64,000 bases of DNA, from positions 1 through 64,000 of the forward strand of contig NZ_FNFZ01000019.1 in the NCBI RefSeq assembly GCF_900101015.1, read 5' to 3'. Source of the DNA: Sarcina sp. DSM 11001 (lineage in GTDB: Bacteria > Bacillota > Clostridia > Lachnospirales > Lachnospiraceae). Shown here piece by piece: positions 34,099 to 43,265 of the stretch (the stretch's first letter is position 1; every line of letters starts with the position of its first letter). Position numbers and translations under genes: made by a program. The notes beneath the pieces were generated by a model. The model did no database searches, was not told the DNA's origin, and saw only the letters and a list, made by a program, of their open reading frames with translations.

Positions 34099-34209
34099 AA
34101 CGATGTACAGTTACATCGTTTAGTATAGAAAAATCGCACCGTTTATATCAGAATAAATGCACCGTTATGCTGGAATCAGAGCACCGCCCATTTCGGAATC
34201 GGCGCACCG
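34099..34209. repeat. IS21 subterminal repeats and palindrome upstream of istA
   Basis: AACGATGTA-CAGT-TACATCGTT (34099-34120) is a 9-bp inverted repeat next to the istA start, possibly an operator. It is followed by four GCACCG motifs at 34136, 34159, 34181 and 34204 (22-23 bp spacing), each linked to a GGAA-type half, the presumed IstA-binding array. Confidence 0.75.
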
Positions 34210-34226
34210 ATTGACCGGAATTTCCA

Positions 34227-34847
34227 AAGGCGATAACAGGAATATTATTGGCAGGCTTTCTTGCCCTTTTCCTTGCAGGATGCGGGAGAGAATCTTCAAA
34301 GCAGTCCTGGACAGAGGATAATTCCACGGACCAATTGTACTCCGAGACTCAGGCAGACACAGAGATTTTTCTCTTCCAGATAAACGGGAGAGTATATACT
34401 GTGGATGGTGTCTATCCTGTTGACCGGTTTATTGACGAAGAGATGGAGGACGGCGGTTTTTACCGGATCACGGCAGATGTCACGATCCTCAATGGAGGGG
34501 TAGCGGGATACTATAATTTCCCGCAGATCGACCAGGTGAAGGAGTGTGTACCTGTCTCCTGGTCTGATCTGAATCTGCCTGCGGTTACAGAAAAGCAATA
34601 TGGCCTTGTTCTGACCGGAGATTATGGGGATGGAGATGTCTTTCTCCGCGAATCCGGGATGAAAGCGGTCTGGAAAGACGGAGACTGGATCTGGCAGTAC
34701 AGCAAAGAAACAGACAGGGATGACGGAACGCGGATCTGTCTGCGGGAAGGAGTGACGGAAGAAACTGCCGAAAAGGGAATTTCTGAAGGTATCCTGTCCT
34801 GTGAAGATTATTTCGTAATACCCTCGCCTGACAAACAGGTAAAATGA
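34227..34847 (+). pseudogene. Lipoprotein gene, 3' fragment (split by the IS21 element)
   Basis: This is the main part of the interrupted lipoprotein (about 205 codons). It opens with the rest of the signal peptide, 'ITGILLAGFLALFLAGC', with lipobox LAGC, then an SKQSWTEDNSTD linker and a compact domain with 'GRVYTVDGVYPVDRFIDEE' and 'YNFPQIDQVKECVPVSWSD'. The family is not recognised. Without its start it may be silent, although a TTG at 34248 leaves a short hydrophobic leader. It converges on yihY with only 3 bases between stops. Confidence 0.8.
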
Positions 34848-34850
34848 AAA

Positions 34851-35738
34851 TCATGTCTTACATTCCATGGATACCTGTACCTGCAGAGCCCTGTTCAGGG
34901 ATGCCCCTAAAAACAAAATGGCAATGATAAATTTAAGCCACATAGCTGATAAAAAGACAGCGGCAAATGTTCCATAGACAGAAGAGTATTTCCAGAAACG
35001 TCTGATAAAATAGCTGAAAGCATTTGTAAAAAGGATCCACAAAACAGAGGTAAAAATGGATCCCGGCAGCTGATTCTTCATTTTCCGCCGGCCTGCCGGC
35101 AGGAAAGTATAGGTCAGGACGATAACGAGAATAGTGATCGCAAGAGTGACGATCCCGCTGACCCTGAGGATCCTGTTGATCTGCACCGCCACCTTCGGCA
35201 TGGATAATTCTGTAAAAATAAAAGTGATGGCATTGGAGATGGAGGAGCGGAGGACCTGGAAAAGCAGCATGGAAGGAATAAGCAGAGTGAAAATAATAGT
35301 GTACAATATAGCTTTTGGCCTCTGCTTCAAAATGATCTGCTGCGTATGGTTTATCTTTTCCAATCCGGACATCATCGCAAATACTCCGTGAGAACCGGAC
35401 CATAGAGAGGTCAACGCAAACAGATAAGCAGCAATCTGTTTGGACTGGTGGTTCAAATTTACAATGATGTTCAGAAGAGTTCCCCTGATCTGAGGGATAT
35501 CCGGCATCATCCTGTATAAAAAACTGCTGACATCTTCAACAGAAAACCAGGGAAGCATATTGATCAGTGAAATGATCATCATCAGGAAGGGTACGAGAGA
35601 CATCAATAAGTAAAAAGTTGCATTTCCCGAATAAATGGACATTTCATGCTTCGAATAAACTTCTGCCGTTCTGCTGATGGTATGGATAATAATGTGCAGA
35701 GCACGTTTTATTTTTTTCTTTATATTATTAAATTCCAT
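34851..35738 (-). CDS. YihY/BrkB-family membrane protein
   Basis: The 295-aa integral membrane protein has about six helices, with 'YSGNATFYLLMSLVPFLMMIISLINML' near residues 36-62 and the conserved 'FTSVLWILFTNAFSYFIRRFWKYSSVYGTFAAVFLSAMWL' region near the C-terminus. The family was once called RNase BN or BrkB; the biochemical role is unknown, with transport or envelope integrity proposed. No distinctive catalytic residues are seen. It lies between mnmG and the lipoprotein fragment and reads away from parS site 3. Confidence 0.9.
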   Translation of the reverse strand: MEFNNIKKKIKRALHIIIHTISRTAEVYSKHEMSIYSGNATFYLLMSLVPFLMMIISLINMLPWFSVEDVSSFLYRMMPDIPQIRGTLLNIIVNLNHQSKQIAAYLFALTSLWSGSHGVFAMMSGLEKINHTQQIILKQRPKAILYTIIFTLLIPSMLLFQVLRSSISNAITFIFTELSMPKVAVQINRILRVSGIVTLAITILVIVLTYTFLPAGRRKMKNQLPGSIFTSVLWILFTNAFSYFIRRFWKYSSVYGTFAAVFLSAMWLKFIIAILFLGASLNRALQVQVSMECKT

Positions 35739-36084
35739 CGCATTGTCCCTTGTTTGTCTGTTCCATGGTCATTCTCAGATCAGAATAGATCAGAGTATTG
35801 CCATGAAACAATTCGTCAGGCGATTCCAATGCACTTCAACAATGAAAGCATTGTTGAAGCCTTAACGCCGTTCGAACCGGGTTTTCGCAAAAAGACACGC
35901 GAAAACAAACGTCCTTATCTCAAATCCTGTCAACGAGTGACTTGTAAAAATGTTTCACGTGAAACATTTTACCCTATATTCCACATGTTTCACAGTTTCT
36001 TACCATCCCGGTTTATTTCTTTCCTGGTTTTTTCCTTCTTTCTTTCCTGATTTTTTTCTGGTTTCTTCCTTCCTGTCTGTTTAA
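35739..36084. other. Intergenic region between yihY and mnmG
   Basis: It is non-coding apart from very short frames and contains parS site 3. A small palindrome-like GCATTGTTGAAGCC/TTCAACAATGAAAGC cluster near 35830-35865 is unassigned. T-rich blocks with repeated TTTCTTTCCTGGTTTTT occur at 36000-36070. Confidence 0.5.
35951..35966. promoter_or_regulatory. parS: parS site 3
   Basis: A perfect TGTTTCACGTGAAACA palindrome between yihY and mnmG, about 8 kb from the DnaA-box cluster. Confidence 0.96.
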
Positions 36085-36181
36085 TTTTTCATCGCAATAC
36101 TCGTGACTTCAGTCGAAGGATAAGTGCGTAAAAAGGGAAACTTGCTCCATCGCGCAATACCCGTGAGCGAGTATTGAATTA
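36085..36181 (+). repeat. TTCATCGCG repeat, copy E, supplying the mnmG stop
   Basis: A near-full-length copy (CATCGCAATACTCGTGACTTCAG ... GCGAGTATTGAATTA). Its last bases TTA are the complement of the mnmG stop codon TAA, so the element end is fused to the 3' end of the gene. Confidence 0.8.
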
Positions 36182-38206
36182 TCCGTGAAACCTTCCCCTG
36201 TTTTTTTCCAGGTAGATCAAAAGAACTGTGACATCTGCAGGTGTGACTCCCGAGATCCGGGAAGCCTGTCCGATCGAAGAAGGAAGGAACTCTTTGAGTT
36301 TCTGCCTGGCTTCGTTTCTGAGAGATCCCACATCGTCATAATCGATCCCGGAGGGAATTTTTTTCTGTTCCAGCTTTTCGAATTGCAGTACCTGTTTTTT
36401 CTGTCGGTCGATATAGCCTTCGTAGCGGATATTGATTTCCACCTGGCTGGTAATGTCCTGTGTGAGCTTCGGCCTGTCAGGATCCAGCGGGGCGATTTTT
36501 TCATAAGAGAGCTCAGGACGGCAGATCAGCTCAGCCAGGGTACAGGCTGTCTTGAGTTCGGCCGAATTGAGAGAGCGGAGGATCTGCTGATTGGAAGCAG
36601 CTGCCCCGATCCTGATCTTTTTCAATCGCTCAATCTCTTCTGTTATTTTCTGCTCCTTATAGCAGACATAATCATATTGGTCCTGCGTGATCAGGCCTTC
36701 CTGATAGCCATATTTACGAAGTCTCAGATCGGCATTGTCCTGTCTGAGCAATAGACGATATTCCGCGCGCGAAGTCATCATCCTGTAGGGTTCCCGATTA
36801 TCTTTCGTGACCAGGTCGTCGATCAGGACTCCTATATAGGCCTCAGATCGTTTCAGGATGAGGGGCTCCCTGCCGCGGATCTTATTGGCCGCGTTGATCC
36901 CCGCGATAAGCCCCTGGGCTGCAGCCTCTTCATATCCGCTGCTTCCGTTGAACTGCCCGGCGCAGAAAAGGCCGTCCACAGCCCTGGTCTCCAGAGAAAG
37001 CCTGAGCTGGTTCGCGTTGATACAGTCATATTCGATGGCATAGGCATTTTTGACTATCACACAGTTTTCCAGTCCGGGAACAGTACGGTACATTCTCTGC
37101 TGGACATCATCGGGCATGGACGAGGACATACCATCCACATAAACCTCGTTTGTCGATCTTCCCTCCGGCTCAATAAAAACATGATGGCGGCCCTTGTCGC
37201 TGAATTTGACGACCTTATCTTCGATGGAAGGGCAGTACCTGGGACCGGTTCCTTCTATAATGCCGGCGTAGATCGGAGACCTGTCAAGGTTCTCGCGGAT
37301 GATCTCATGCGTCTCTTCATTAGTATAGGTCAGCCAGCAGGGAACCTGCTCGATCTGAACATCGGCAGGATCCGTCGAATAGGAAAAAGGGACGACTACC
37401 GGGTCTCCGGGCTGGATCTTCATTTTGGAATAATCCAGAGTCCTGCCGTCCATCCTGGCCGGCGTCCCGGTCTTGAACCTTCTCAGAGGAATACCCAGCC
37501 TGTTCATGGAATCCTTGAGCCAGGTGGACCGCTGCATACCGCCGGGGCCGGTCTCTGTAATGGATTCACCCACCAGACAGCGCGCGTTCAGATAAGTACC
37601 GGTACAGATGATCACAGCCTTGCAGCTGTAAACTGTCCCGGTATGGATCCTGACTCCCGCGACCCGTTTTTTGTTCAACGCAATATCATTATTACTGCTG
37701 TCATTATTACTTTTTTTATCACTGTTTAAATCACTGTGAGAAACATCTCCGCCAACATTTATACCTGTAGATTTCCGGTCCTGCTCAGTACCGGAAATCT
37801 CCTCCAGATCGAACTGGGTCAGAATATCCGTTACCTCCGCCTGACGGATCGTGAGGTTTTCCTGATTTTCCAGAACCTGGCGCATGACTTTGGAATACTC
37901 CGCCTTGTCCGCCTGTGTCCTTAGGGAATGTACAGCAGGTCCTTTGGAAATGTTGAGCATCTTGGACTGGATAAAAGTCTTGTCGATATTTTTCGCCATT
38001 TCTCCGCCCAGAGCGTCGATCTCCCTGACCAGATGTCCCTTGGAGGAACCTCCAATATGAGGATTACAGGGCATCATGGCAATGCTGTCCACATTCATGG
38101 TAAAGATGACCGTGCGCAGTCCCAGACGGCTGCAGGCGAGTGCAGCTTCGCAGCCTGCATGACCGGCTCCGATCACGCATACATCTGTTTCAATAGTGTA
38201 TTTCAT
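36179..38206 (-). CDS. mnmG: tRNA uridine-5-carboxymethylaminomethyl synthesis protein MnmG
   Basis: The 675-aa FAD protein works with MnmE to place carboxymethylaminomethyl (or aminomethyl) groups on wobble U34 of tRNAs. The FAD motif '[12 protein letters not shown]' starts at residue 11, and '[23 protein letters not shown]' and '[12 protein letters not shown]'-like regions follow. The start at 38206 fits the family; a longer frame upstream lacks support. It is about 45 residues longer than usual owing to a Ser/Asn/Asp-rich insert at residues 131-178. It is downstream of mnmE by 73 bases. Confidence 0.96.
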   Translation of the reverse strand: MKYTIETDVCVIGAGHAGCEAALACSRLGLRTVIFTMNVDSIAMMPCNPHIGGSSKGHLVREIDALGGEMAKNIDKTFIQSKMLNISKGPAVHSLRTQADKAEYSKVMRQVLENQENLTIRQAEVTDILTQFDLEEISGTEQDRKSTGINVGGDVSHSDLNSDKKSNNDSSNNDIALNKKRVAGVRIHTGTVYSCKAVIICTGTYLNARCLVGESITETGPGGMQRSTWLKDSMNRLGIPLRRFKTGTPARMDGRTLDYSKMKIQPGDPVVVPFSYSTDPADVQIEQVPCWLTYTNEETHEIIRENLDRSPIYAGIIEGTGPRYCPSIEDKVVKFSDKGRHHVFIEPEGRSTNEVYVDGMSSSMPDDVQQRMYRTVPGLENCVIVKNAYAIEYDCINANQLRLSLETRAVDGLFCAGQFNGSSGYEEAAAQGLIAGINAANKIRGREPLILKRSEAYIGVLIDDLVTKDNREPYRMMTSRAEYRLLLRQDNADLRLRKYGYQEGLITQDQYDYVCYKEQKITEEIERLKKIRIGAAASNQQILRSLNSAELKTACTLAELICRPELSYEKIAPLDPDRPKLTQDITSQVEINIRYEGYIDRQKKQVLQFEKLEQKKIPSGIDYDDVGSLRNEARQKLKEFLPSSIGQASRISGVTPADVTVLLIYLEKNRGRFHG

Positions 38207-38279
38207 AAAGTCTTTTTTCTTTCTCAGGATAAACTGTAAATAGAGGTCTGACGGCCGGCTGTCAACGCTTTCTGGTCCG

Positions 38280-39770
38280 CTATTTTCCCATGCAGAATCT
38301 TGAAAATATCTCTTCGACGAGGTCGTCTTCCACGGCTTCTCCAACGATCTTTCCCAGGCTTGTGTAAGCATTCATGAGGTCTATGGCAAAAAAGTCCTCG
38401 CTCATCCCCAGCCGGATACTGTCAAGGACAAGGGAGACGGACCGGCAGGCTTCTCTTACTTCCTCTCTGTGCCTGGTGTTCGTGAGAAGTACCTCATTCT
38501 GATGAATAAGTTCTCCCATATGATACATCTTTTCAATGATATGTCCAAGTTCTTCAGCGCCTTCGCCGGTCTTGAGGGAGCAGGAGAGTACGGCGTCCGC
38601 TTCTCCGAAAAATTCCCGGACAGACTTCTCATCGGTCACAGGAGGAAGATCACTTTTGTTTAAGAGAAGGATGCATTTACGGACTGCGGGAAGTTCATTT
38701 TTCCATTGTTTCAGCAGCAGGGATATGGACTTGTCTTCGGGAGTGATTCCTTCCGATGCGTCGATCAGATACAGGACGAGTTCTGACTGTCCGATCGCCG
38801 ATTTGGCCCTTTCGATCCCGATTTTTTCTACCCTGTCCTGTGTCTCGTGGATCCCGGCTGTATCCGTGAGCCTGAGCTGGATCCCTCTGACGCGTACGCT
38901 CTCCTGGAGGGTATCCCGGGTCGTCCCGGCAATCTCAGTCACGATCGCCCTTTCTGTCCCCGCCAGGTAATTGAGCAGGGATGACTTTCCCGCATTGGGC
39001 CGGCCGATAATAGCCGTCCGGATCCCTTCTTTAAGGATCGCCCCCTGTTCTCCTGTTTCCAGAAGATCCTTCATTTCTCCGAGCAGCTTAGTACAGATCT
39101 CTTCGAGATGCTGTGGATAACCATCCAGAGAGTAGCTGTCGGGGTCATCGAGGGCGGATTCTATAAAAGCCATTTCATACAGGATCATTGAGCGGAATTC
39201 CCTGATCTTTTCAGAGACACTCCCCTCCAGCTGGGCCAGGGCGGATCTGCGTGCGAATTCATTCTGGGAAGAGATCAGATCCATGACAGCTTCCGCCCTG
39301 GACAGGTCGATTCTTCCTCCCAGGAAAGCCCGCTTTGTAAACTCACCGGGTTCCGCCAGACGGGCACCGGCCTTAAGGACCAGATCAAGTATTCTACCCA
39401 TCAGATAAGTCCCGCCATGGGTATTGATCTCAACCGTATCCTCTGTGGTATAGCTGCGGGGCGCGCGGAAAACACTGACCATGACTTCATCGATCCTGCT
39501 GCCTTCCTCATCCACGACATAACCGAACACGATCGTATTGGAAGCGTGTGTCTCAAGGTCGTGCATGCCTTTTGCGTTCGTGCAGATCCCGGTACAGATC
39601 CTGATCGCATCCGGTCCGCTGACGCGGATGATCCCGATTCCGGCATCCGACATAGCAGTGGCCGAAGCCGCTATCGTATCATTTCCTGACCCATCAGATT
39701 CTGTAAGATCATGACCTGAATAATCATAACCTGCAGGGTCGATTCCTGTAAGTTGATCAGATACAGTCAT
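38280..39770 (-). CDS. mnmE: tRNA modification GTPase MnmE
   Basis: The 496-aa protein is the partner of MnmG in U34 modification. The N-terminal formyl-THF-binding domain begins 'DTIAASATA' only at about residue 30, after an unusual Gly/Asp/Ser/Tyr-rich extension. The G domain has 'GRPNAGKSS' (G1), 'DTAGIHET' (G3) and 'NKSD' (G4). The C-terminus ends 'FCMGK', matching the conserved CI/MGK motif that carries the catalytic Cys. GGGAGG lies 6 bases before the ATG at 39770. The gene heads the mnmE-mnmG pair. Confidence 0.96.
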   Translation of the reverse strand: MTVSDQLTGIDPAGYDYSGHDLTESDGSGNDTIAASATAMSDAGIGIIRVSGPDAIRICTGICTNAKGMHDLETHASNTIVFGYVVDEEGSRIDEVMVSVFRAPRSYTTEDTVEINTHGGTYLMGRILDLVLKAGARLAEPGEFTKRAFLGGRIDLSRAEAVMDLISSQNEFARRSALAQLEGSVSEKIREFRSMILYEMAFIESALDDPDSYSLDGYPQHLEEICTKLLGEMKDLLETGEQGAILKEGIRTAIIGRPNAGKSSLLNYLAGTERAIVTEIAGTTRDTLQESVRVRGIQLRLTDTAGIHETQDRVEKIGIERAKSAIGQSELVLYLIDASEGITPEDKSISLLLKQWKNELPAVRKCILLLNKSDLPPVTDEKSVREFFGEADAVLSCSLKTGEGAEELGHIIEKMYHMGELIHQNEVLLTNTRHREEVREACRSVSLVLDSIRLGMSEDFFAIDLMNAYTSLGKIVGEAVEDDLVEEIFSRFCMGK

Positions 39771-39801
39771 GGGAACCTCCCTTAAAAAAAATAAGAAAAT
39801 C

Positions 39802-39850
39802 AAAATTTCAAGACTTGCTCACGGGTATTGCGCAATGAAGAATAAACTAT
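39802..39850 (-). repeat. TTCATCGCG repeat, copy F (short, inverted)
   Basis: Read on the minus strand: TTTATTCTTCATTGCGCAATACCCGTGAGC then AAGTCTTGAAATTT. It is the short form lacking the central 60 bp. It lies just upstream of mnmE, inverted with respect to copy E. Confidence 0.8.
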
Positions 39851-39897
39851 AAAAATATAAAACTATAAATCCTGAGATCTGTAAATCCCTGATTCAG

Positions 39898-39934
39898 AAA
39901 AAAAACTGCCGCTTCAGTGTTCCTGAGGCGGCAG
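39898..39934 (-). terminator. Terminator after jag
   Basis: A 12-bp stem (CTGCCGCTTCAG with CTGAGGCGGCAG, one wobble; 39906-39917 and 39923-39934) is followed on the minus strand by eight T residues. It ends the rpmH-to-jag transcript before mnmE. Confidence 0.92.
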
Positions 39935-39961
39935 TATGAATAATTTTATTCTGACCAGGTT

Positions 39962-41173
39962 TTACCTGTTGTCCTTCATGGTGACGATGACTTTTCTGTA
40001 AGGTTCTTCCCCCTGGCTGTAGGTCGTCACATAGCGGTCTGACTGCAGAGCCGAGTGGATGATCCTTCTCTCATAAGGATTCATGGGTTCGAGTGCCACG
40101 CTGGCTCTGTTACGCTTGACCTTGGAAGCGATATTCTTCGCAAGGTTCTCCAGTGTTTTTTTGCGGCGCTCGCGATAGTTTTCCGTATCTGCCTTGACAT
40201 GGATATATCCGTCGATCCCTTTGTTGACCACCAGGGAGACAAGATACTGAAGGGAATCCAGAGTCTGTCCTCTCTTGCCGATCAGGACTCCCATGTTATC
40301 CCCCTTCATGTCTATGTTCAGGATAGCCGATTCCCTGTCATAGGTACTGCTGATCTCGGCTTCCAGATCCATGGCATGAAAAACGTCGGTCAGAAATACA
40401 GAGGCGCGCTGTTTGATCTCTTCGATCTGCTCATCTGTAAGGACAGGAGCAGCGCTTCTCTTTTTAGGTGCTGAGAAAGTCTCGGCATCCGCTCTGCCCT
40501 GCTCGGGAGCCTGGACATTTCTGCCTTCATCCTCTTTATCCGCAAAACGGCGGTGTCTGCGGGAACCTCTTCCCCTCTCTCGAAAACCTTTTTCCTGGTT
40601 TTTTTCTGAAAAGCTCTTTTTCCCGCTCTTTTTTGCAGGAGCTGTATATTCAGAGGACTCTTCCTTCTGGACAGAAGCAGCTGTCTGTGCCTGACTGTCT
40701 TCGGAGACAGGTTTCTTTTCTTCCGCCTGTTTTTCTACAGCAGAACCGGCTTTCTTTTCATTCTTCTGTTCGTATTTCTTTTCAGCCTTCTTTTCGGTCT
40801 TTTTTTCAAAATCCCTGGCTAAAGAGCGGTTCTCATTTTTTGCTGATTCTTTTTTATTCTGTGCAGCAGCTTCTTTACCGGCGTCTGCGGATGCTTCCTT
40901 CTTTACAGGCTCCTGTGCTTTCTTCTTTTCCTTTTTTCCTTTGAGGACATCATTGATGATCGCACTGGTATCGATCTCCGTGCTCTCTTCCATTCCCTTG
41001 CGGATACGGGCGCGGATCCTGGCCGCTCTTGCCCCGATCCCCAGAAAACCGGTCTTACCCTGGTCGATCACCTCATATTCAAGGCGCTCACTGGGAACTC
41101 CCAGCTTCTGGCAGGCAGCTGTGATGGCTTCGGCAACTGTCCTCTCCGATATTTCAATATATTCCTGAGACAT
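39962..41173 (-). CDS. jag: Jag/KhpB RNA-binding protein
   Basis: The 403-aa protein has a Jag-N domain (residues 1-55, 'ISERTVAEAITAACQKLGV'), a long Lys/Glu/Ala-rich linker (about 60-235), a KH domain with 'GVLIGKRGQTLDSLQYLV', and a C-terminal R3H domain ('ERRIIHSAL'). KhpB binds RNA with KhpA and affects cell elongation. The linker is much longer than in B. subtilis Jag (about 208 aa) and is probably disordered. AGAGAGGAT precedes the ATG at 41173. It sits 34 bases downstream of yidC, the standard yidC-jag pair. Confidence 0.95.
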   Translation of the reverse strand: MSQEYIEISERTVAEAITAACQKLGVPSERLEYEVIDQGKTGFLGIGARAARIRARIRKGMEESTEIDTSAIINDVLKGKKEKKKAQEPVKKEASADAGKEAAAQNKKESAKNENRSLARDFEKKTEKKAEKKYEQKNEKKAGSAVEKQAEEKKPVSEDSQAQTAASVQKEESSEYTAPAKKSGKKSFSEKNQEKGFRERGRGSRRHRRFADKEDEGRNVQAPEQGRADAETFSAPKKRSAAPVLTDEQIEEIKQRASVFLTDVFHAMDLEAEISSTYDRESAILNIDMKGDNMGVLIGKRGQTLDSLQYLVSLVVNKGIDGYIHVKADTENYRERRKKTLENLAKNIASKVKRNRASVALEPMNPYERRIIHSALQSDRYVTTYSQGEEPYRKVIVTMKDNR

Positions 41174-41206
41174 ATTTATCCTCTCTGCACTCTCGTACAT
41201 TGTCTA

Positions 41207-42532
41207 TTATGAATCCTGACTGTCTCCCTCATTGAATCTTCTGACCATGTCAGCATTATAGGAAAGGGAATCCTTTTTATATTTTCTTCCCTTCCTGGAC
41301 TGATTCATTTCTTCAATCCTGCTTTCCTCAGCCGGGCTGAGCTTTGTGATCAGGCGGTTGTTTCTGTTGCTTCCAACCCTCCTGGTCGCACCTGCGTCAG
41401 ACCTTGAAGAACCGGAGGCTTCGGAAGCTTCCTGTGCCTTTTCTCTTCTCTTTTCTGCCTTGGCTTTTGCCTTCTCCGCATTCTTTTCGATCATCTCATC
41501 GATATTCATCTTATCGATGTGCTTATTGATGAAAATCTGCTGGACGATACGGACGACAGCACCGATGATCCAGTACAGTCCCATACCGCTGGGAAGGGAA
41601 AAACAGAAAACCGCTGACATCGCAGGCATCATGATGTTCATGGTCTTCATGGTTGAAGCAGTCTGGTCATTGGAATCCGTAGTGGCCTGGGGCATCAGCT
41701 TGACATTGAGCCACTGGGTAAAAGCAGCCAGAAACGGAATGATCAGGGCGATGACGATCATGATCCCGCCCCTCGACATGATCGTGGAGGGAGACTCCGC
41801 GATGTTGATTCCCAGAAAGTTATTGTACTGGTTGAGCCTGGTAGCCGTAGCTGTGATATCTTCACTCAGGGAAGAAACCTTCTCCCCCAGCTTTGTCCAG
41901 TCGGCAGTCTGGAATTTATTAAGGACATCAATGAATGTATTCTTAATATAAGTTACATCCCCGTCTGTGAAAGCCTGGTTTGTAAACCTCTTTGCAAACA
42001 TGGAGATGCCGGAAAAAATGTATTTTCCCTCCGCATCCTGTTCGATCAGGATCTTTCCTGCGGGATCAAGCTTGTACAGATTGTCCACCAGAGGGAAGAA
42101 GGCATCCTTGACCAGGGGAAGATAAGCGGGAACATTATAGAAAACACGGTACAGGGCCAGCAGAATAGGCATCTGGATCAGAAGCTGCACGCAGCTGCCG
42201 GTCGCGGAAACTCCATATTTTTCATAGACCTGCTTGATTTCTTCCTGCTGCGCCGCAACAGAAGCATTGTCCGTTCTTCCTTTATATTTTTTTTGAATCT
42301 TGTTGATCTCAGGCTGCATTTTCCTCTGAAGTTTGGAAAACTTCTGCTGACGGATCGTCAGAGGAAGCATGCACATGTAGATCAGAATCGTCATGATAAT
42401 GATGGCAAGCCCGATATTCGGCAGTCCGATCCTTCCCAGAATATAAAAAATTCCGTTCATGATGTAGCCGATCAGTTCAGCGACCGGACCGATGATGAAT
42501 GTCGTGCTTTTTGTCAATAGTATGGGAGCCAA
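41207..42532 (-). CDS. yidC: Membrane protein insertase YidC
   Basis: The 441-aa multi-spanning protein inserts and folds membrane proteins, alone or with Sec. The core shows 'NIGLAIIIMTILIYMCMLPLTIRQQKFS', 'GSCVQLLIQMPILLALYRVF' and 'FSLPSGMGLYWII'. The C-terminal tail is long, positively charged and Lys/Ala/Glu-rich. The TTG at 42532 is taken as start because AAGGAGG lies 6 bases upstream; an in-frame TTG at 42553 lies before that ribosome site. The gene follows yidD after a tandem-repeat spacer. Confidence 0.95.
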   Translation of the reverse strand: MAPILLTKSTTFIIGPVAELIGYIMNGIFYILGRIGLPNIGLAIIIMTILIYMCMLPLTIRQQKFSKLQRKMQPEINKIQKKYKGRTDNASVAAQQEEIKQVYEKYGVSATGSCVQLLIQMPILLALYRVFYNVPAYLPLVKDAFFPLVDNLYKLDPAGKILIEQDAEGKYIFSGISMFAKRFTNQAFTDGDVTYIKNTFIDVLNKFQTADWTKLGEKVSSLSEDITATATRLNQYNNFLGINIAESPSTIMSRGGIMIVIALIIPFLAAFTQWLNVKLMPQATTDSNDQTASTMKTMNIMMPAMSAVFCFSLPSGMGLYWIIGAVVRIVQQIFINKHIDKMNIDEMIEKNAEKAKAKAEKRREKAQEASEASGSSRSDAGATRRVGSNRNNRLITKLSPAEESRIEEMNQSRKGRKYKKDSLSYNADMVRRFNEGDSQDS

Positions 42533-42547
42533 TGAAATCCTCCTTAT

Positions 42548-42660
42548 AGTCAATCAGGAATTTAGTTGATCAGAAATCCTGTTGATCAGAAATCCAGTCA
42601 ACCAGAAATCAGTCCATACAGAAATCCAGTCAATCCGTAAATCCGGTCAATAAGAAATTA
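42548..42660. repeat. 15-17-bp minisatellite between yidC and yidD
   Basis: Seven consecutive units such as AGTTGATCAGAAATCC fill the entire gap between yidD and yidC. The outermost unit (GGTCAATAAGAAATTA, 42645-42660) contains the yidD stop codon. Confidence 0.9.
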
Positions 42661-42870
42661 CGGGACCGGATCATATCCCCCGCTGGAAAAAGGGTTGCAT
42701 CTCATGATCCTCCAGGCAGCGAGAGCTCCCCCTTTCACAGGACCGTATTTTTCTATCGCCTCCAGCCCGTACTGAGAGCAGGTAGGGATATACGGACACC
42801 TTGTATGTTTCAGGGGAGACAGATACTTCTGATACATCCTGATTGATTTAATCATTGCTTTTTTTATCAT
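42658..42870 (-). CDS. yidD: Membrane protein insertion efficiency factor YidD
   Basis: The 70-aa protein with 'YQKYLSPLKHTRCPYIPTCSQYGLEAI' and a C-terminal 'NPFSSGGYDPV' is YidD, a peripheral inner-face protein that helps YidC-dependent insertion. Three Cys residues are conserved in the family. The start at 42870 is 9 bases from the rnpA stop. It lies between rnpA and yidC, the canonical order. Confidence 0.95.
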   Translation of the reverse strand: MIKKAMIKSIRMYQKYLSPLKHTRCPYIPTCSQYGLEAIEKYGPVKGGALAAWRIMRCNPFSSGGYDPVP

Positions 42871-42879
42871 TTTTCTAAA

Positions 42880-43215
42880 TCAGAGTCTGTTTTCCATGAT
42901 GCCGGCTTTTTTTGCCAGCTGCAAAAGCGAACCTTCCATCTCGGAGTATTTGATTCCTTTTGCCCGGACACGGGCGATGAATACAATGTCATTTCCTGTA
43001 CTAAACTTGTGTCCGTGCAGCCGGCAGACCTCCCTGATCAAACGGGTGGTCCGGTGGCGGACGACGCTGTTCCCCACCTTCTTGCTGACGGAAATCCCGA
43101 TCCTGTTTTTTCCCAGTTCATTGCCGCACACATAAATGACCAGGTACCTGTTCACAAAGGATCTTCCTTCCGAATAGCATTTTTTAAAATCTGTGTTTTT
43201 TTTCAGAGATTCCAT
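42880..43215 (-). CDS. rnpA: Ribonuclease P protein component
   Basis: The 111-aa basic protein is the protein subunit of RNase P, which matures tRNA 5' ends. The hallmark 'KNRIGISVSKKVGNSVVRHRTTRLIRE' (RNR-like motif) is visible. The ATG at 43215 is preferred; a TTG seven codons upstream (43236) is in frame, and neither has a good ribosome site. It is downstream of rpmH, with a hairpin between them that may damp expression. Confidence 0.95.
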   Translation of the reverse strand: MESLKKNTDFKKCYSEGRSFVNRYLVIYVCGNELGKNRIGISVSKKVGNSVVRHRTTRLIREVCRLHGHKFSTGNDIVFIARVRAKGIKYSEMEGSLLQLAKKAGIMENRL

Positions 43216-43265
43216 TTTATGGTCTGAGACTTTCAAATAAGATTTCAGGAACTGTTAACTTTGCG

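Larger units (their letters stand above)
27504..34226 (-). mobile_element. IS21-family element, itself interrupted by a recombinase-trio element
   Basis: Ends are 5'-TGGAAATTCC and GGAATTTCCA-3' (perfect 10-bp terminal repeats, TG..CA tips) flanked by a 7-bp direct duplication AAGGCGA (27497-27503 and 34227-34233), in the 4-8 bp range typical of IS21. Multiple transposase-site units of the form TTCC-N7/8-CGGTGC occur at both ends. It carries istB and a split istA. Without the inner element the IS would be about 2.8 kb, a normal IS21 size. It lies in the lipoprotein gene between the hydrolase and yihY. Confidence 0.9.
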
